Shown: one piece after another, positions 39,627-52,442 of the stretch
Layout of the letters: every line of letters begins with the position of its first letter
Numbering within the stretch: the first letter of the stretch is position 1
Origin: Eutypa lata
Lineage: Eukaryota > Ascomycota > Sordariomycetes > Xylariales > Diatrypaceae
Reading direction: 5' to 3'
Length of the DNA stretch: 64,000 nt
Assembly: GCA_022661535.1 (NCBI GenBank)
Contig: JAKULF010000023.1
Coordinates: 1 to 64,000, forward strand
The notes under the pieces: model-generated
Seen by the model: only the letters and a program-made list of their open reading frames with translations
Database searches by the model: none
What the model was told of the DNA's origin: nothing
Position numbers and translations under genes: made by a program

Positions 39627-40184
39627 GAACATAATGACAAGATAAGAATAATAAAGGTATTATCACCAGTATAAAAGATATAATGAGTAGATCTAAATTC
39701 TTACACTTGAAAGTAGCTATGTTTATAGGAAAACATAGATAAAGGGATATTAATATAACTTATGATTCGTCAAACCAATGCCCTAAAGGGGGGGGATTAG
39801 TCTTAGATATTACTTAACTAAATCAGTTCTATATGCAATAAAGTTAATGAATAAAGATTGTTTAATTATAATTTTGGTATAACCAACCAAAGCTTGAAGG
39901 GTTTAGGTTATAATTATAAATTTAAGAATAGATTTAATATAATTTATGATTAGGTTGGGGTATAGTTTAGTATGGTAAAACTTAAAGCTAGGATGAATAG
40001 AGGAAGATTAGAAGAGTAGAAAATTTAGGTAACCTTCAAATTTTAACAATAAGCTTTCTAAAAAACGGCTTAATTTGAGGTTTAAAACAGGATTCCTGTC
40101 TTACTTGTATAAAAAGAGATAAACTAAAAATTTATAGTGATAGAAATTTTATTAAATAAATATAACAACTGTCAATAAGGGAAA
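39627..40184 (+). other. Intergenic stretch, copy 2
   Basis: Counterpart of 32202-32758, with the HEG-tail remnant (about 39975-40019) and the recurring 19-mer at 40124-40142. No complete gene. Confidence 0.45.
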
Positions 40185-40258
40185 GGGATCATAGTTTCAA
40201 TCAGGTAAAACGGTAATTTTGCATGTTATTTTTGTCAGTTCAAGTCTGGCTGATTCCA
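40185..40258 (+). tRNA. trnA: tRNA-Ala (TGC), copy 2
   Basis: Same sequence as 32759-32832. Confidence 0.92.
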
Positions 40259-40478
40259 AATATAGAGAAGTATGTCTCTTTTTTAGATTACACTAAATCT
40301 GGTAAGCTTTATAAAAATAAATATTCTTTTTATAAAAGAATATTTAAATTAAGTAGTATAAACCTTAAATAGAGATTTAACCATTAGGAAAACTAAGAAT
40401 TGATAGTGATGTAGCGTATTAGAAAATTTCTGTAATAATTATTTTTCCTAATCGCTACAGCTTTTAATAACTATAAAA

Positions 40479-42156
40479 ATGAGTAAATATTTATTAATTA
40501 AAAGATTTTTGAATGCCGTCATTTGAGACGAGATGTGTATACTATTAAAATTAAGATTTTTTACCTTTATTTTCATAAATAGCAGATTATTAGCTTTTAT
40601 AGATTGTAAACATTTAATTATAGCTCTTCCATCAGCTATATCCGACAAAACACTTATTTCCAACATTAATCTTAATTTTATTATAGATAAAATTAACAGA
40701 TTAATGGTTTTTACTACTTATATTATTGACTCATTATTAGCTACTCCGCAGTCTAGAGATTGGAGACTGGGGATTGAAGGCTTCTGCCTTGCACAAAGAC
40801 GAAGAATTTTAATAGGTTATATGGTACCGGCAATACCTAGGTTTTATTCTACGAGCAGAAAAAGTAACTTGAATTCAAATATTTATTTTATAAGTATTAA
40901 CGGGATGCCTTTACCTGTTACCTCTAAAAGGGCTCAGGTTAAATATTATAGCTCAATTGTTACTACAAATAATCTTAACCTAACTTCTGATTTCATAGAG
41001 TGGTTTAGAGGTTTCGTAGATGCTGAAGGATTATTCAGTATCGGTAATAAATCAAATAACAGTTTCAATTTTAAATTTTCCATCGAAGTTCATAAAGATG
41101 ATATAGAAGCATTAAAATATATTCAAAGTGTATTAGGATTTGGGACTGTGAAGTTAACTAGAGCTAATGCAGTTATTTACAATGTTATAAGCAAAGACGA
41201 TCTTAGGGTAATAATTGACTTATTTTCTAAATTCCCTTTAAATACTACAAAGCACCTTAATTTCTTAGACTTTGTAAAGGCCTTTAATCTTTATTTTTCA
41301 ACGAACCACCAAGAGTCTCGTATTATTAATAAACCTTTAATAGATAATATAAAAAATAACATGAACTCTAAAAGAAGTGATTTTATTTTTCCTAAAGATC
41401 ATAAAGTGATAATTAATGATAATTGGTTACTAGGTTTTGTGGAAGGAGATGGGTCATTTTTTTTTAATCTTACTAATAAAACTTTAGTATTTTCTATAAA
41501 ACAGAAAGGAAATTACGAGCTAATCCTTGCAATAAAAAGAATACTTAGATTTGTTAGCTAAAAATAAAGATATTTTAAGCAAAGTTAAGATTTACACTAA
41601 CAAGGATGGGTTTGAGTTAGTGTTGTCAGACTTAAAATTCATTGATCAAATAATCTTGCCTCTTTTAAATCCTTTATCTTGACATAGTAAGAAATTTTTA
41701 GATTATAAGGACTGAAAATTTATATTAAAAATGTTACAAAAAGGATTCCATTATCTTCCAGAAGGTTTGGCTTTAATTAAACGGATTGCTAGTCAAATGA
41801 ATAATAACCGGTTAGGACGTCCTAAAATTATAACTGAGAACGAATGTAATTTACTTCATACTGAAATAGATAAATTTTTATTGGAAAATCCTTCTAATTA
41901 TGAATACATAGAGGGTAGAACATATATCAAATCTTTAAATAGATTCAGAATAGAAAGGTTAGATGTGGAACTAGTGGAACTCTCTTTTAATAAAGTAATT
42001 GCTTCATTTAGTTCAATTACAGAGTGTGCCAAATTTTTAGGTTTAGGTAGACCTGTGACTACTGAAAGAGTTCGTTCAAATCATCGGTTTTTATTTAAGG
42101 AAAATTTAGTTTTCTTGCGTTATTCTCCGGCTTCTAATGGAAAACCTAGATCTTAG
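40479..42156 (+). pseudogene. Free-standing long LAGLIDADG HEG, copy 2, one frameshift
   Basis: Same gene as 33055-34731. An A-run at 41534-41538 has five A instead of four, which ends the frame at 41561; the rest (from 41731) is unchanged. Identical otherwise as far as read. The difference is of the type that long reads often make. Confidence 0.85.
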
Positions 42157-42235
42157 GTTCGAATCCTAATATCTCCATATAAATAGTATAATTTACTATA
42201 TTTTTAATTATAGTTAAAATATAGGTTTTTCATAA

Positions 42236-42308
42236 GCTTAAGAAGCTCAATTGGTTGAGCAGAGAATTGAAGCTTCTTTGGTTGTAGGTTCGAGTCCTAC
42301 CTTAAGCA
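42236..42308 (+). tRNA. trnF: tRNA-Phe (GAA), copy 2
   Basis: Same sequence as 34811-34883. The tRNA 3'-half remnant at about 42150-42178 precedes it, as in copy 1. Confidence 0.93.
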
Positions 42309-42390
42309 ATAGGTATGTTGGAATTGGTAGACAAGTTCCACTTAGGATGGAAAGGATAAAACCGTACAAGTTCAAGTCTTGTTACCTATA
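42309..42390 (+). tRNA. trnL: tRNA-Leu (TAG), copy 2
   Basis: Same sequence as 34884-34965. Confidence 0.92.
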
Positions 42391-42460
42391 GTATATATCT
42401 CGTGGATTGCATTCACACCACTAGCTTTTTATCTATAACCTATTTCAGACCGTGGTATCT

Positions 42461-43883
42461 ATGCCCTTTAGTGGACGTTCTGTCCTTGGCCCTGCTCAAA
42501 AAGGTGAGCATCCAAACAGTAGCCAAATAGAATGGCGGTTTGTGGGAACCCGCAAATTTACCAGGGAGATTAAGCAAGCTGTGATATCAGCATTAGTATT
42601 TTTAACCAACATGAACATGAACAAATTTCATAGAACTAAATTTTTAGCAGTTAACTTTTTAGGTTTTAGAAGTTTATCATCATATTCTTCTAATTTAAAT
42701 AAGAATGAAGCTGAACTATTTAAAGATGAGTTTACCTTAGAGAATTTCTATGATTGATTTAGAGGGTTTACAGACGCTGAAGGTTGTTTCTCTATAACTC
42801 ATTTAAGAGATAAATTTTGAAGATTTAGTTTTGAAATAAAAACTTCACATAGATGACGCAAATATGCTCTATTTTATTCAGAATACTTTAGGGATAGGGA
42901 AAGTTTATATATCTGGAACAACATGCAGATTTATGGTATCCAAACAGTCAGAAGTGCAAAAAATTATAGAGATTTTCACCAAATACCCTCTTAATTCAAG
43001 CAAAAGATTAAATTTTTTTACTTGAAGCTTTTAAATTATACACCAAAGAAGGGGATAATTCAGCCGAGTCAACTTTTAATAAGATCGAGACACTTAAAGC
43101 AGAGATGAATACTAAGAGAACCAATTGAACTTCCGGAAGCTCGCCACCCATATAATTAACATTACTAATTACTGATTTTTAGGTTTCGTAGAAGGAGATG
43201 GATCATGAAGTGTGGATAAGAAAAATTACCTTTTAAGTTTCTCAATTGCGCAATCATCTAAAGATTTAGAGTTAATGGAGGCTATTAAGAATTACTTAAA
43301 TAACCTAAATAGCCATTTCAACGATGTAGTGAGTTTGGTTAGACACAAAAACAACAAAAGGGTTAATCAATCAGATATGATTAATTTAATTGTAACTAAA
43401 ACTGAGTTTATCGATCAAATACTTGTTCCTTTCTTTCAGAAGATGATTTGACTAAGTAAAAAAGAAATGGACTTCGCTGATTGGGTATCTATTTTAGAAT
43501 TAAAAAAATTAGGGCTACATCACACAGAAGAAGGAGTGGTAATGATTAACCGTATTATAAATCAGATGAACAATAATAGATTATCCTCGAGCTCCAGCCC
43601 TCAGGTTGACCGGGATTTGTAACTATGCGACCTAAAGGTAATGTTAGAAGGCGGTTCTAATTATGAATTCAAACCTAATGGACAAATAGTTATTAAGTCT
43701 ACTGGTAAATTCTTAAAAAAAGGTGCCCCTATTGGAGTTCTAGTTTTAGATGAAAACGGGGATATTCTTAATAAATTTGAGTCTATAAATACATGTGGTG
43801 CTTATTTAGGTGTATCACATCATACCTTTAGAAGTAGATTTCATGACGGTAAATCTATCAAGTTTAACTCAAGATTAGTGTAG
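42461..43883 (+). pseudogene. Second free-standing long LAGLIDADG HEG, copy 2
   Basis: Same as 35036-36457 with one further lesion: an extra A at about 42837-42841, just before the HIDDAN segment. The other frameshifts and the in-frame stop are shared with copy 1. Confidence 0.75.
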
Positions 43884-44066
43884 GTTAAACCAAAGTAGCT
43901 AACATTGATTAATTCTTAGTAGTTTGCGTTGCAGCTAGCCTCTGATTTAGCAGTCTAATTTTGTTTCCTTTATAAATATGTAGCTATAATTTTAACTATA
44001 AATTTAACTATAACTATACAACAGGTTATATTCTTATTCGAAAAAGATATAATAATATAACCTACA

Positions 44067-44140
44067 TATCTCGTGGACTAATCGGGTAAGTCATAAATTT
44101 TTGGTATTTACTATTGGGTGTTCGAATCACCTCGAGATAA
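44067..44140 (+). tRNA. trnQ: tRNA-Gln (TTG), copy 2
   Basis: Same sequence as 36641-36714. Confidence 0.92.
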
Positions 44141-44147
44141 TTAGTAA

Positions 44148-44222
44148 GGTAAATATAACTCAATAGGTAGAGTGGCTGTATGTGGCTCAGTATGTTCTTG
44201 GTTCAAGTCCAGGTATTTACCC
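44148..44222 (+). tRNA. trnH: tRNA-His (GTG), copy 2
   Basis: Same sequence as 36722-36796. Confidence 0.9.
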
Positions 44223-44314
44223 ATATGATTATATATAATATACATTAATACAGATCTATATAAATTAAAAATGAATAAAGCTAGGTGCAGGGAGTAGCTC
44301 CCTTATTTTTTATT

Positions 44315-44387
44315 ATCAGGGTAGTTTAATAGGTTAAAACCTTAATTTCATGCATTAAAGATGAGAATTCGAGTTTCTCTCCTGGTT
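44315..44387 (+). tRNA. trnM: tRNA-Met (CAT), third type, copy 2
   Basis: Same sequence as 36889-36961. Confidence 0.88.
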
Positions 44388-44424
44388 AACCCTAAAGTGT
44401 TTAAGGCCAAGTTTTTTTTTTATT

Positions 44425-47400
44425 ATGATAATTTTATCTATATTATGTTTATTATTTTCGAATGCCGTAACTTTGAGACGAGACATGTCTATACTTTTTA
44501 ATAGAATAGCCATTATTGCTTTGGTTTATTGTTTTTTACACGATGTTGTAAGTTTATCTCTTATAAACAAAGGGATAGGTTTACATGGAGGTTTACTTCA
44601 CGTAACTAATATAACTCAAATATTTCATATATTTGTTTTTATAGTTAGTATATTGATATTACAATTAACAAGCTTTTTCCCTAGAAAAGTTTGAGTTAAA
44701 GAACATTCATCTTTAAAAGATCTATTGTTTAATAATTTTGTATATTATAGAACTAAAATTATTAATAAAATGGGAGAACATTTAAAGATTATAGAATATC
44801 CTAAACAACTAATATGTAAAATATTATGGGATAAACTGTCAAACTCCGGGGAACTCCTAAAGCTTTTGATACCAAATCTGGAAAAAATTTTCCGTGGTGG
44901 TTGAACTAATTATTCAAGTATGGTAACAAGTCAAAAGATGGTTCTTTTATTATACTTTATTGAGTATAATATTTATGGGATGTATTTTTCAGGAACTCTC
45001 GGTATTAAAAACCGAAAAATGGACAATCGCGGATCTAAGTCAATAATATCTAAAAATATTATTATAAAAGAGCAACGAGTAGACGGCAGTTGATTATTAA
45101 ATCTTAATGTATTTAATAGTTTAAGGTGTACTCTTAGAGGGTTCGAAAGAATTACCTTATATGGATCTCTGTCTTATCAAATTCTAAATAAACATTTATA
45201 TTCTACAAAAACAACAACAATAATAACAAAAGAACCAAAAAATATTAAATCTTTTATACATAAAGACGGATTTAAGTTAAATCCTTGATTTGCAACTGGT
45301 TTTACAGATGGGTATGGTTCATTCGCTGTTTCTATCACAAAAAAAAAAGAAGGAATAGGTTGAAAAATTGTACCTATGTTTACTATTGGACTAGATTTAA
45401 AAGATTTAGATCTTTTAGTCCAAATTAAAGATTTTTTTAAAACAGGTAACATATATACAAGTAAAAGAGGAGTAGTTTATTATACAGTAGGGTCTGTAAA
45501 AGACATAGTAAAATACATTATACCTCATTTTGATAAATATCCTTTAGTTACTCAAAAATTAAAAGATTTTAGGTTATTTAAGGAAATAGTACTTCTTATG
45601 GAAAAAGGGGGAACATAATATTCTGCCTGGTTTACTAAAAGTTTTTTCACTTAAAGTTAATTTAAACAAAGGATTACCTACTGCAGTAAAAGAGGAATTT
45701 CCTGATATATTGCCTACTATTTTACCCGAATTTAAATTACCTCTTAGTTTTAATCCTAATTGATTAGCAGGATTTATAACTGCTGAAGGTTCTTTTTATA
45801 TCTCTCTTTACGAGAGTGATAAAAGAAAAGCTAGGTATGCAGTAAGTTTATCTTTTTCTTTAAGTCAACATCTTAAAGATATTGAATTACTAGAGAGACT
45901 TTCTCTTTTTTAGATTGCGGAGTAGTGAGAAGATCATCTAATCGAGGAACAGCTGAATTAATCATAACAAAATCCTCAGATTTAAATCAAAAAGTAATTC
46001 CATTATTATTAAAATATAATCTTTCAGGAGTAAAATTATTAGATTTTGAAAGATTCAAAGAGGTATCTTTATTAATAGAAAATAAAATGCATTTAACTTC
46101 TGAAGGTATTGCATTAATAAAAACAATTAAAGATGCGATGTATAATAGATAATAAATTTATCTGTAAGAAATTTATAGTGTCTATATAGATTCATCTGAC
46201 AGGTTATAGTTGTATTTTATTGTTACGATTATAATCTAAAAAAGTTTATTTAGAATTTGTAAGAAGAATCCGGTTTACGTTAATTTTATTATTTGTAGTT
46301 AGCGGTGCAATTTTTTTAATGTCTACTAATGATTTAGTTTCTATTTTTCTATCAATAGAATTACAAAGTTACGGTTTGTATTTATTAAGTACAATATATA
46401 GGAACTCAGAATTAGCTACTACAGGTGGTTTAATTTATTTCCTATTAGGAGGTTTGAGTTCATGTTTTATTTTATTAGGTACAAGTTTATTATACGCTAA
46501 TTCTGGTACTACTAATATGGATGGTTTATATATAATTACTAGTATAAGTGATAATATAGATTCCTGATATAAACCATATTACATAAACTTTTCTTTATTA
46601 ATCTTTAGTATAGGATTTTTATTTAAAGTAAGTGCTGCACCATTTCATTTTTGATCTCCTGAAAGAGGACCTGGGAAATCCTTTATTGTTGGGAGTATAC
46701 TACCAAATTCCGGAAACCCCCTAGAACTTCAAGTACCAAGCTATACTCGAAAGGGTATAAGTGGATGAACTAATCACTCATGTATGGTAACAAGCTTGAA
46801 GGCTTCTGAAAAGAACGTGGGCAATCGCGGATCTAAGTCAGTAATATTAAATAATATTGCTGTAAAAGAGCAACGAGTATACGGTAGTTGATGTGGTAAC
46901 ACTTTACCACATTTAAGATGTACTCTAACGGGTTTTGAAAAAAACTATCAAGTTAAAACCCCTTCTAATCTAATTATTCAAAGACGACTTTATTCTATTA
47001 AATCTAACTTGAACAATGATATAAATCAACTACCTCAACTGAATGAACCTTGATTTATATCAGGATTTGCAGATGCAGAAGGTTGTTTTCTTGTTCTAGT
47101 TCGTAAATCACCTAAAAAAAAATTAGGATGACAATTAGAAGCTAACTTTACAATTAATCTTCATGTTAGAGATATAGAACTCTTAAAGCTTATCCAAGCT
47201 TATTTTGGAGGAGTAGGTAGAATAGGTAAAGAAAGAAATAATTGTCGTGATTTTACAATAGGTTCTTTAGATCAAATACTTACAAAAGTAATTCCTCATT
47301 TTGATAAATATCCCTTAAAAACTCAAAAATATGCTGATTACTTATTATTTAAAGAAGTAGTTATGATGATGCAACGTGGGGAACATTTAACCATTGAAGG

Positions 47401-50361
47401 TTTACAAAAAATAATAAATATTAGAGCTTCTATTAATAAAGGATTAAGTCCCTTACTTAAAGAAGCCTTCCCTAATACTGTGGCTATATCAAGACCATCA
47501 TTACTACTAGATAATACTAAATTACATCCTCAGTGAGTAACTGGTTTTACTTCTGGTGATGGTTGTTTCAAAGTTAGCATTAGGGAATCTAAATTATATA
47601 AAACAGGAAGTCGTGTAGTATTACTTTTTGTATTAACTCAACATATCCGAGACGAATTTTTACTAAAAAGTATGGTGGATTTCTTTGGATGTGGTCAAAC
47701 TTTTAATTATAAAGATTATATAGAGTTTAGATGTCAATCATTCAAAAAGAATTATGAAAATATTTTACCTTTTTTCTATAAATATCCTATCCTTGGTGTG
47801 AAAGCACAAGACTTTGAGGATTGAGCTAAAGTAGCGAAAATAATTCAAACAAAGGTTCATTTAACTAAGGAAGGTTTAGATAAAATACGTCAAATAAAGG
47901 TAGGAATGAATAAAGGTATATATGAAAAAAAATAGCTAAGACAAACCCTGGTATTATTTAATATAAATATTTAATATTAAATATTTATATTATAATTTAG
48001 ATAATATGTTTATTATTGAGTACTTTGTATAAAGTCGCTCTTTTCTTTAATTTGGACGGTAAATTTAATATCCGTGGACGTATATGACGCTATTCCTACA
48101 ATTGTTACTACATTTGTAGCTATTATAGCCAAAATATCTATTTTTATATTATTATTAGAAATAGTATACTTTACAAGTAATTATTTTACTGATTTTAATT
48201 GAACATTTGGTTTATTAATGAGTTCTTTATTATCATTAATAATAGGTACAGTAGTAGGTTTAACACAATTTAGAATAAAAAGATTATTGGCTTATAGTAC
48301 TATAAGTCATGTAGGTTTTATATTATTAGCTTTAAGTATTACTAGTATAGAGTCTATTCAGGCTTTTGTGTTCTATTTAATGCAATATTCAATAAGTAAT
48401 TTAAATGCATTTATTATATTAGTTACAATAGGATTTTCTTTCTATTTTTATGTTACTGATAATAAAGAACATAAAGAATTATTGGATAAAAATAATTCAC
48501 CTGCTGAGGGGTATAGGAAACCTCTACAATATTGGGTGTTATGACCAAACTCCGGGGACCTCCTAAAGCTTCTGATACCAAGCTATATTCGAAAGGGTAT
48601 AAGTGGATGAACTAATTATTTATGTATGGTAATAAGTCAGAAGATGATCGAAAGAGAAATGGAATACCGTGGATCTAAATCAGTAATATGTGAAAATTTA
48701 TCTGTAAAAGAGCAACGAGTAGACGGTCATAGGTGTGTTAAATTAACACATTTAAGGTATGCTCTAATGGGTTTCGAAAGAAACTATCAAATCAAAATCC
48801 TTTCTAACCAAATAAATACATTAAGAAGATCATATGCTTCTATACCTACTAATTTATTATGTAATTTATCAAATAATCTAAACCCTTGATACTTAACAGG
48901 TTTCTCAGACGCGGAATCTAATTTTACAGTGAGAATAATTAAAAGTAATTCAGTAAAAGTAGGCTGAATAGTACAACCTGTTTTTCAAATAGGTTTACAC
49001 AAAAGAGATCTTAATTTATTAGAAAAAATTAGAATATTTTGAGGTGTGGGGAAATTTATCATAAAGAAGAATCTTGTAATTATATGGTACAATCTTTAAG
49101 AGGTTTAAATATAATAGTAAATCATTTTGAGAAATATCCTCTTTTAACTAAAAAACTTGAAGATTTTAAGTTATTTGCACAAATAGTTACCTTGGTTAAT
49201 CAAAAAGAACATTTAACTATTTCTGGTTTACATAAAATTATATCTCTTAAAGCTTCTATGAATTTAGGTCTACCTGACTTATTGAAGACTGCTTTCCCTG
49301 ATATTACTCCGGCTATAAGACCGAAACGTTCTGATGAAGAGTTATTAAACTCAAATATTGATCCTTATTGAATGGTAGGTTTCACAGAAGGAGAAGGGTG
49401 TTTTAGTATTAGAATCACTAAGTCGTCAACAGTAAAAACAGGATGACAAGTACAATTAAGATATAGCATAACTCAGCATTCTATTGATAAAGTATTTATG
49501 AATAGCTTAGTAAAATTTTGAGGCTGTGGTAAAGTATTCTTAAGATTTAGAGAAAATAAAGTTGATTTTCAAATCCTAAAATTAAAAGATTTATCTGATA
49601 TAGTTATCCCTTTGTTTAAAAATATGCCCTTGCAAGGTGTGAAATCCTTGGATTTAGTAGATTTTGGTGAAGCAGTAGATATAATGAAAGTAAAGGGACA
49701 TTTAACTAATGAAGGGTTAAATCAATTACGTAAATTAAAAGTGGGTATGAATACAGGTAGAAAATAAAAATAAATTAGAATAGAGATGCTAAAAGCTCGG
49801 TTTTAATTGTTTCATTCTATAATCTTTTGGTTCTACATCTTCCTTATCTATGTATTTATTTGTATGATAAATTTGATCGCCGTGGTACAATTAATTAGCC
49901 AGTTAAGAGGATATTTTTATGTTAATCCTATTTTAGCCTTAAGTTTAGCTATTACAATATTTTCTTTTGTAGGTGTTCCACCCTTGGTAGGATTTTTTGC
50001 TAAACAGATGGTTTTAAGTGCTGCTCTAGATAGTGGTTATGTATTTTTATCTTTAGTAGCAATATTAACTAGTGTAGTAGGTGGAGTGTATTACCTTAAC
50101 GTTATAAAAGAAATTTTCTTTTATACACCTGAATATAAAATAAATTCTTTACTAAAAGATAAAAAATTATCTGGTTATATTTATAATAATAAGAATGTTT
50201 TAGTAAAAAATTTAGAATTCAAGTATAATAATATAGTTATGTCTAGTCCTATATCTATAACAATATCTAGTATAACTTTAGTGATTTTATTATTTATATT
50301 AATGAATAAAGAATGATTAAGTATGGGGACCATATTGGTCCTAATATTGTTTAATACATAA
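44425..50361 (+). CDS. nad2: NADH dehydrogenase subunit 2, complete, three group I introns
   Basis: Proton-pumping membrane subunit of complex I. Exons: 44425-44802, 46274-46660, 48077-48502 and 49885-50361, in total 556 codons with stop, no frame errors. Exon 3 reads [20 protein letters not shown] ... [16 protein letters not shown]; exon 4 reads [20 protein letters not shown] ... [14 protein letters not shown] ... ILVLILFNT. All junctions follow the group I rule (exon ends in T, intron ends in G) and keep codons whole. Introns: 44803-46273, 46661-48076 and 48503-49884. The stop codon overlaps the nad3 start (TAATG), a normal coupling in Pezizomycotina. A partial second copy is upstream (36999). 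Confidence 0.95.
44920..46152 (+). pseudogene. LAGLIDADG HEG of nad2 intron 1, copy 2 (two homopolymer slips)
   Basis: Same protein as 37494-38724. Here the A-run is right (10 A) and KKKEGIGW reads through, but an extra G in gggggaac (about 45606-45610) stops the frame at 45618, and a missing T near 45907 restores it. The two repeat copies have different errors; taking the better version at each site gives one open frame of about 410 codons. The first motif is again DGYG. Confidence 0.8.
46784..47935 (+). CDS. LAGLIDADG homing endonuclease, intact (nad2 intron 2)
   Basis: 383 residues in one frame (TGA = Trp). Start [11 protein letters not shown] in the intron core; [18 protein letters not shown]. 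First motif [17 protein letters not shown] (47051), [70 protein letters not shown]. Second motif [16 protein letters not shown] (47534), [67 protein letters not shown]. Both acidic residues present. Only this copy is whole; the one at 39355 is cut. Confidence 0.9.
48626..49767 (+). pseudogene. LAGLIDADG homing endonuclease, one homopolymer frameshift (nad2 intron 3)
   Basis: [28 protein letters not shown], then [17 protein letters not shown] (48887), [21 protein letters not shown]; a G-run at 49047-49050 seems one G short. In the shifted frame [13 protein letters not shown] continues cleanly: [39 protein letters not shown], second motif [16 protein letters not shown] (49369), [64 protein letters not shown]. 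One base from intact. The first motif has DAES rather than DAEG. Confidence 0.85.
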
Positions 50362-50875
50362 TGAGCACATTGACTTTTTTTTTTATTTTGTTTGTATTGT
50401 AGCTGTTTTATTCTTAGCAATAAATTTATTACTAGCACCAAGAAATCCTTACTCAGAAAAAATATCGGCTTTTGAGTGTGGGTTTCATTCTTACCTTCAA
50501 ACTAGGTTACCGTTTGATATTTCCTTTTTTATTTATGCATTACTTTTCCTTTTATTTGACTTAGAGATTTTATTGCTTTACCCTTTTGTTGTTAGCTCTT
50601 ATGTTAACAATATTTATGGGTTAATAGTTATGTTAATATTTTCTTTTGTAATTACTATAGGATTTATCTTTGAGTTAGGAAAAGGAGCGTTAAAAATATC
50701 TAATAAACAGTTAGATAATTTTACATCCTATAAAAACCCAATAACCGGGGTGGATTATATAGGGAAATTAACATCTTCACAAGATAATCCTAAGTTTTAT
50801 AATTCTAAATCTTATTCTGATTTTTCGTTTTATAATCGAGAGTCCTATAATTACGGTGACCGTGACCCAAAGTAG
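50361..50875 (+). CDS. nad3: NADH dehydrogenase subunit 3, T-run frameshift, extended C-terminus
   Basis: Complex I membrane subunit. ATG at 50361 overlaps the nad2 stop. After MSTLTFFF the 10-base T-run at 50374-50383 throws the frame; one more T (or two fewer) restores VAVLFLAINLLLAPRNPYSE, the hallmark FECGFHSYLQTRLPFDISFF, LEILLLYPFV and GFIFELGKGALKIS. The usual protein stops near here; this one goes on for about 55 residues (QLDNFTSYKNPITGVDY ... ESYNYGDRDPK). Two further copies of the normal 3' end lie downstream (51122, 51341), so this tail may be acquired. Full length about 171 residues against about 130-140 in the family. Confidence 0.88.
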
Positions 50876-50934
50876 GGTTGGTCGGGAGATGAAAAAGAAT
50901 AAGCCATCTTACTTAAAAGGGTTTATTTTTTTTT

Positions 50935-51138
50935 ATGTTTAAATTAAAAGAAGATATTAATAAAGGAGAATATTTTTCTACTAATAATTTAGAAACTATC
51001 TTTTCTTTTATTAATATAACTAAGCTTTACTTAATTAAGAAGGAATTTATTAGCAAATTTCACTTTATTATATTATCTACATTAGGAGTATTATTTGTTA
51101 CATCCTTAATTATAATGATATTTATGGATTATCTATAG
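50935..51138 (+). pseudogene. ORF ending in a nad3-like junction
   Basis: Sixty-seven codons from MFKLKEDINKGEYF; one hydrophobic segment (FIILSTLGVLFVTSLIIMIF). Its last bases (atatttatggattatcta) are the start of the second nad3 tail in another frame, so the ORF probably once ran into that tail. Not recognised otherwise. Confidence 0.4.
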
Positions 51139-51248
51139 CATTATTATTTATAATTATAATAGCTATAGGATTTGTGTTTGAGTTAGGTAAAAGTGCATTA
51201 AAAATAAATAGTAAACAAGTAGTTACATTATTAAATCATCTGATGTAA
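51122..51248 (+). pseudogene. Second copy of the nad3 3' end
   Basis: Translates as YGLSIALLFIIIIAIGFVFELGKSALKINSKQ, then a short end and TAA. Aligns with nad3 YGLIVMLIFSFVITIGFIFELGKGALKISNKQ at 50616-50711. Likely the original, normal-length end of nad3. Confidence 0.8.
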
Positions 51249-51340
51249 CAAAACTTGTATCTAAAGCTTCAAAGTAATAGTTCAGAAACTGAAAAGATTG
51301 AAAGACGTTTTTAGCAACTTATAAAGAATAGACAAATTTG

Positions 51341-51417
51341 TATATAATTATTATTATTATAGTATTTGTCTATGAATTAGGTAAAAATGTATTAATATAT
51401 AGGGTAAACAAATTATA
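51341..51417 (+). pseudogene. Third, most decayed copy of the nad3 3' end
   Basis: IIIIIVFVYELGKNVLIY at 51345-51400, then stops. Same FxxELGK signature, poorer match. Lies in the 430-base gap before atp9; nothing else was seen in that gap. Confidence 0.6.
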
Positions 51418-51548
51418 ATCTTATTGAATTATCTAGTGTTATAGAATTTGTAAAGTTATATTTAATATAAAAAAGATGTAATTAAAGATTTTTAATCTAA
51501 ATTTGTTTTAAACAAATGCAAAAATAATTATATATTTATGAGAGTTAA

Positions 51549-52273
<725 letters not shown>

Positions 52274-52442
52274 CCTCTCAGAGTTATACTGTTGCTTTAA
52301 ATAAGGTGCTAATTTCAAATAAAGAAAGAGCGCTTATTTTTTCATATAATTCTAAATTTTTTTCTTAGGAATAAATTTTCATATCCATTAGCATTCGATT
52401 TATGTAATAAAAGGTTGTTTAGCTCTAAAAGTGATATAGAAA

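Larger units (their letters stand above)
39627..47055 (+). repeat. Direct tandem repeat, copy 2 (7.4 kb)
   Basis: Second copy of 32202-39626, from gaacataatgac to gaaccttgatt, here continuing without a break into nad2 intron 2 (tatatcaggatttgcagatgc). The left border of copy 2 interrupts an intron ORF, so this junction is the new one; the right border is the original order. Only one to three bases of identity exist at the breakpoint. Confidence 0.95.
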
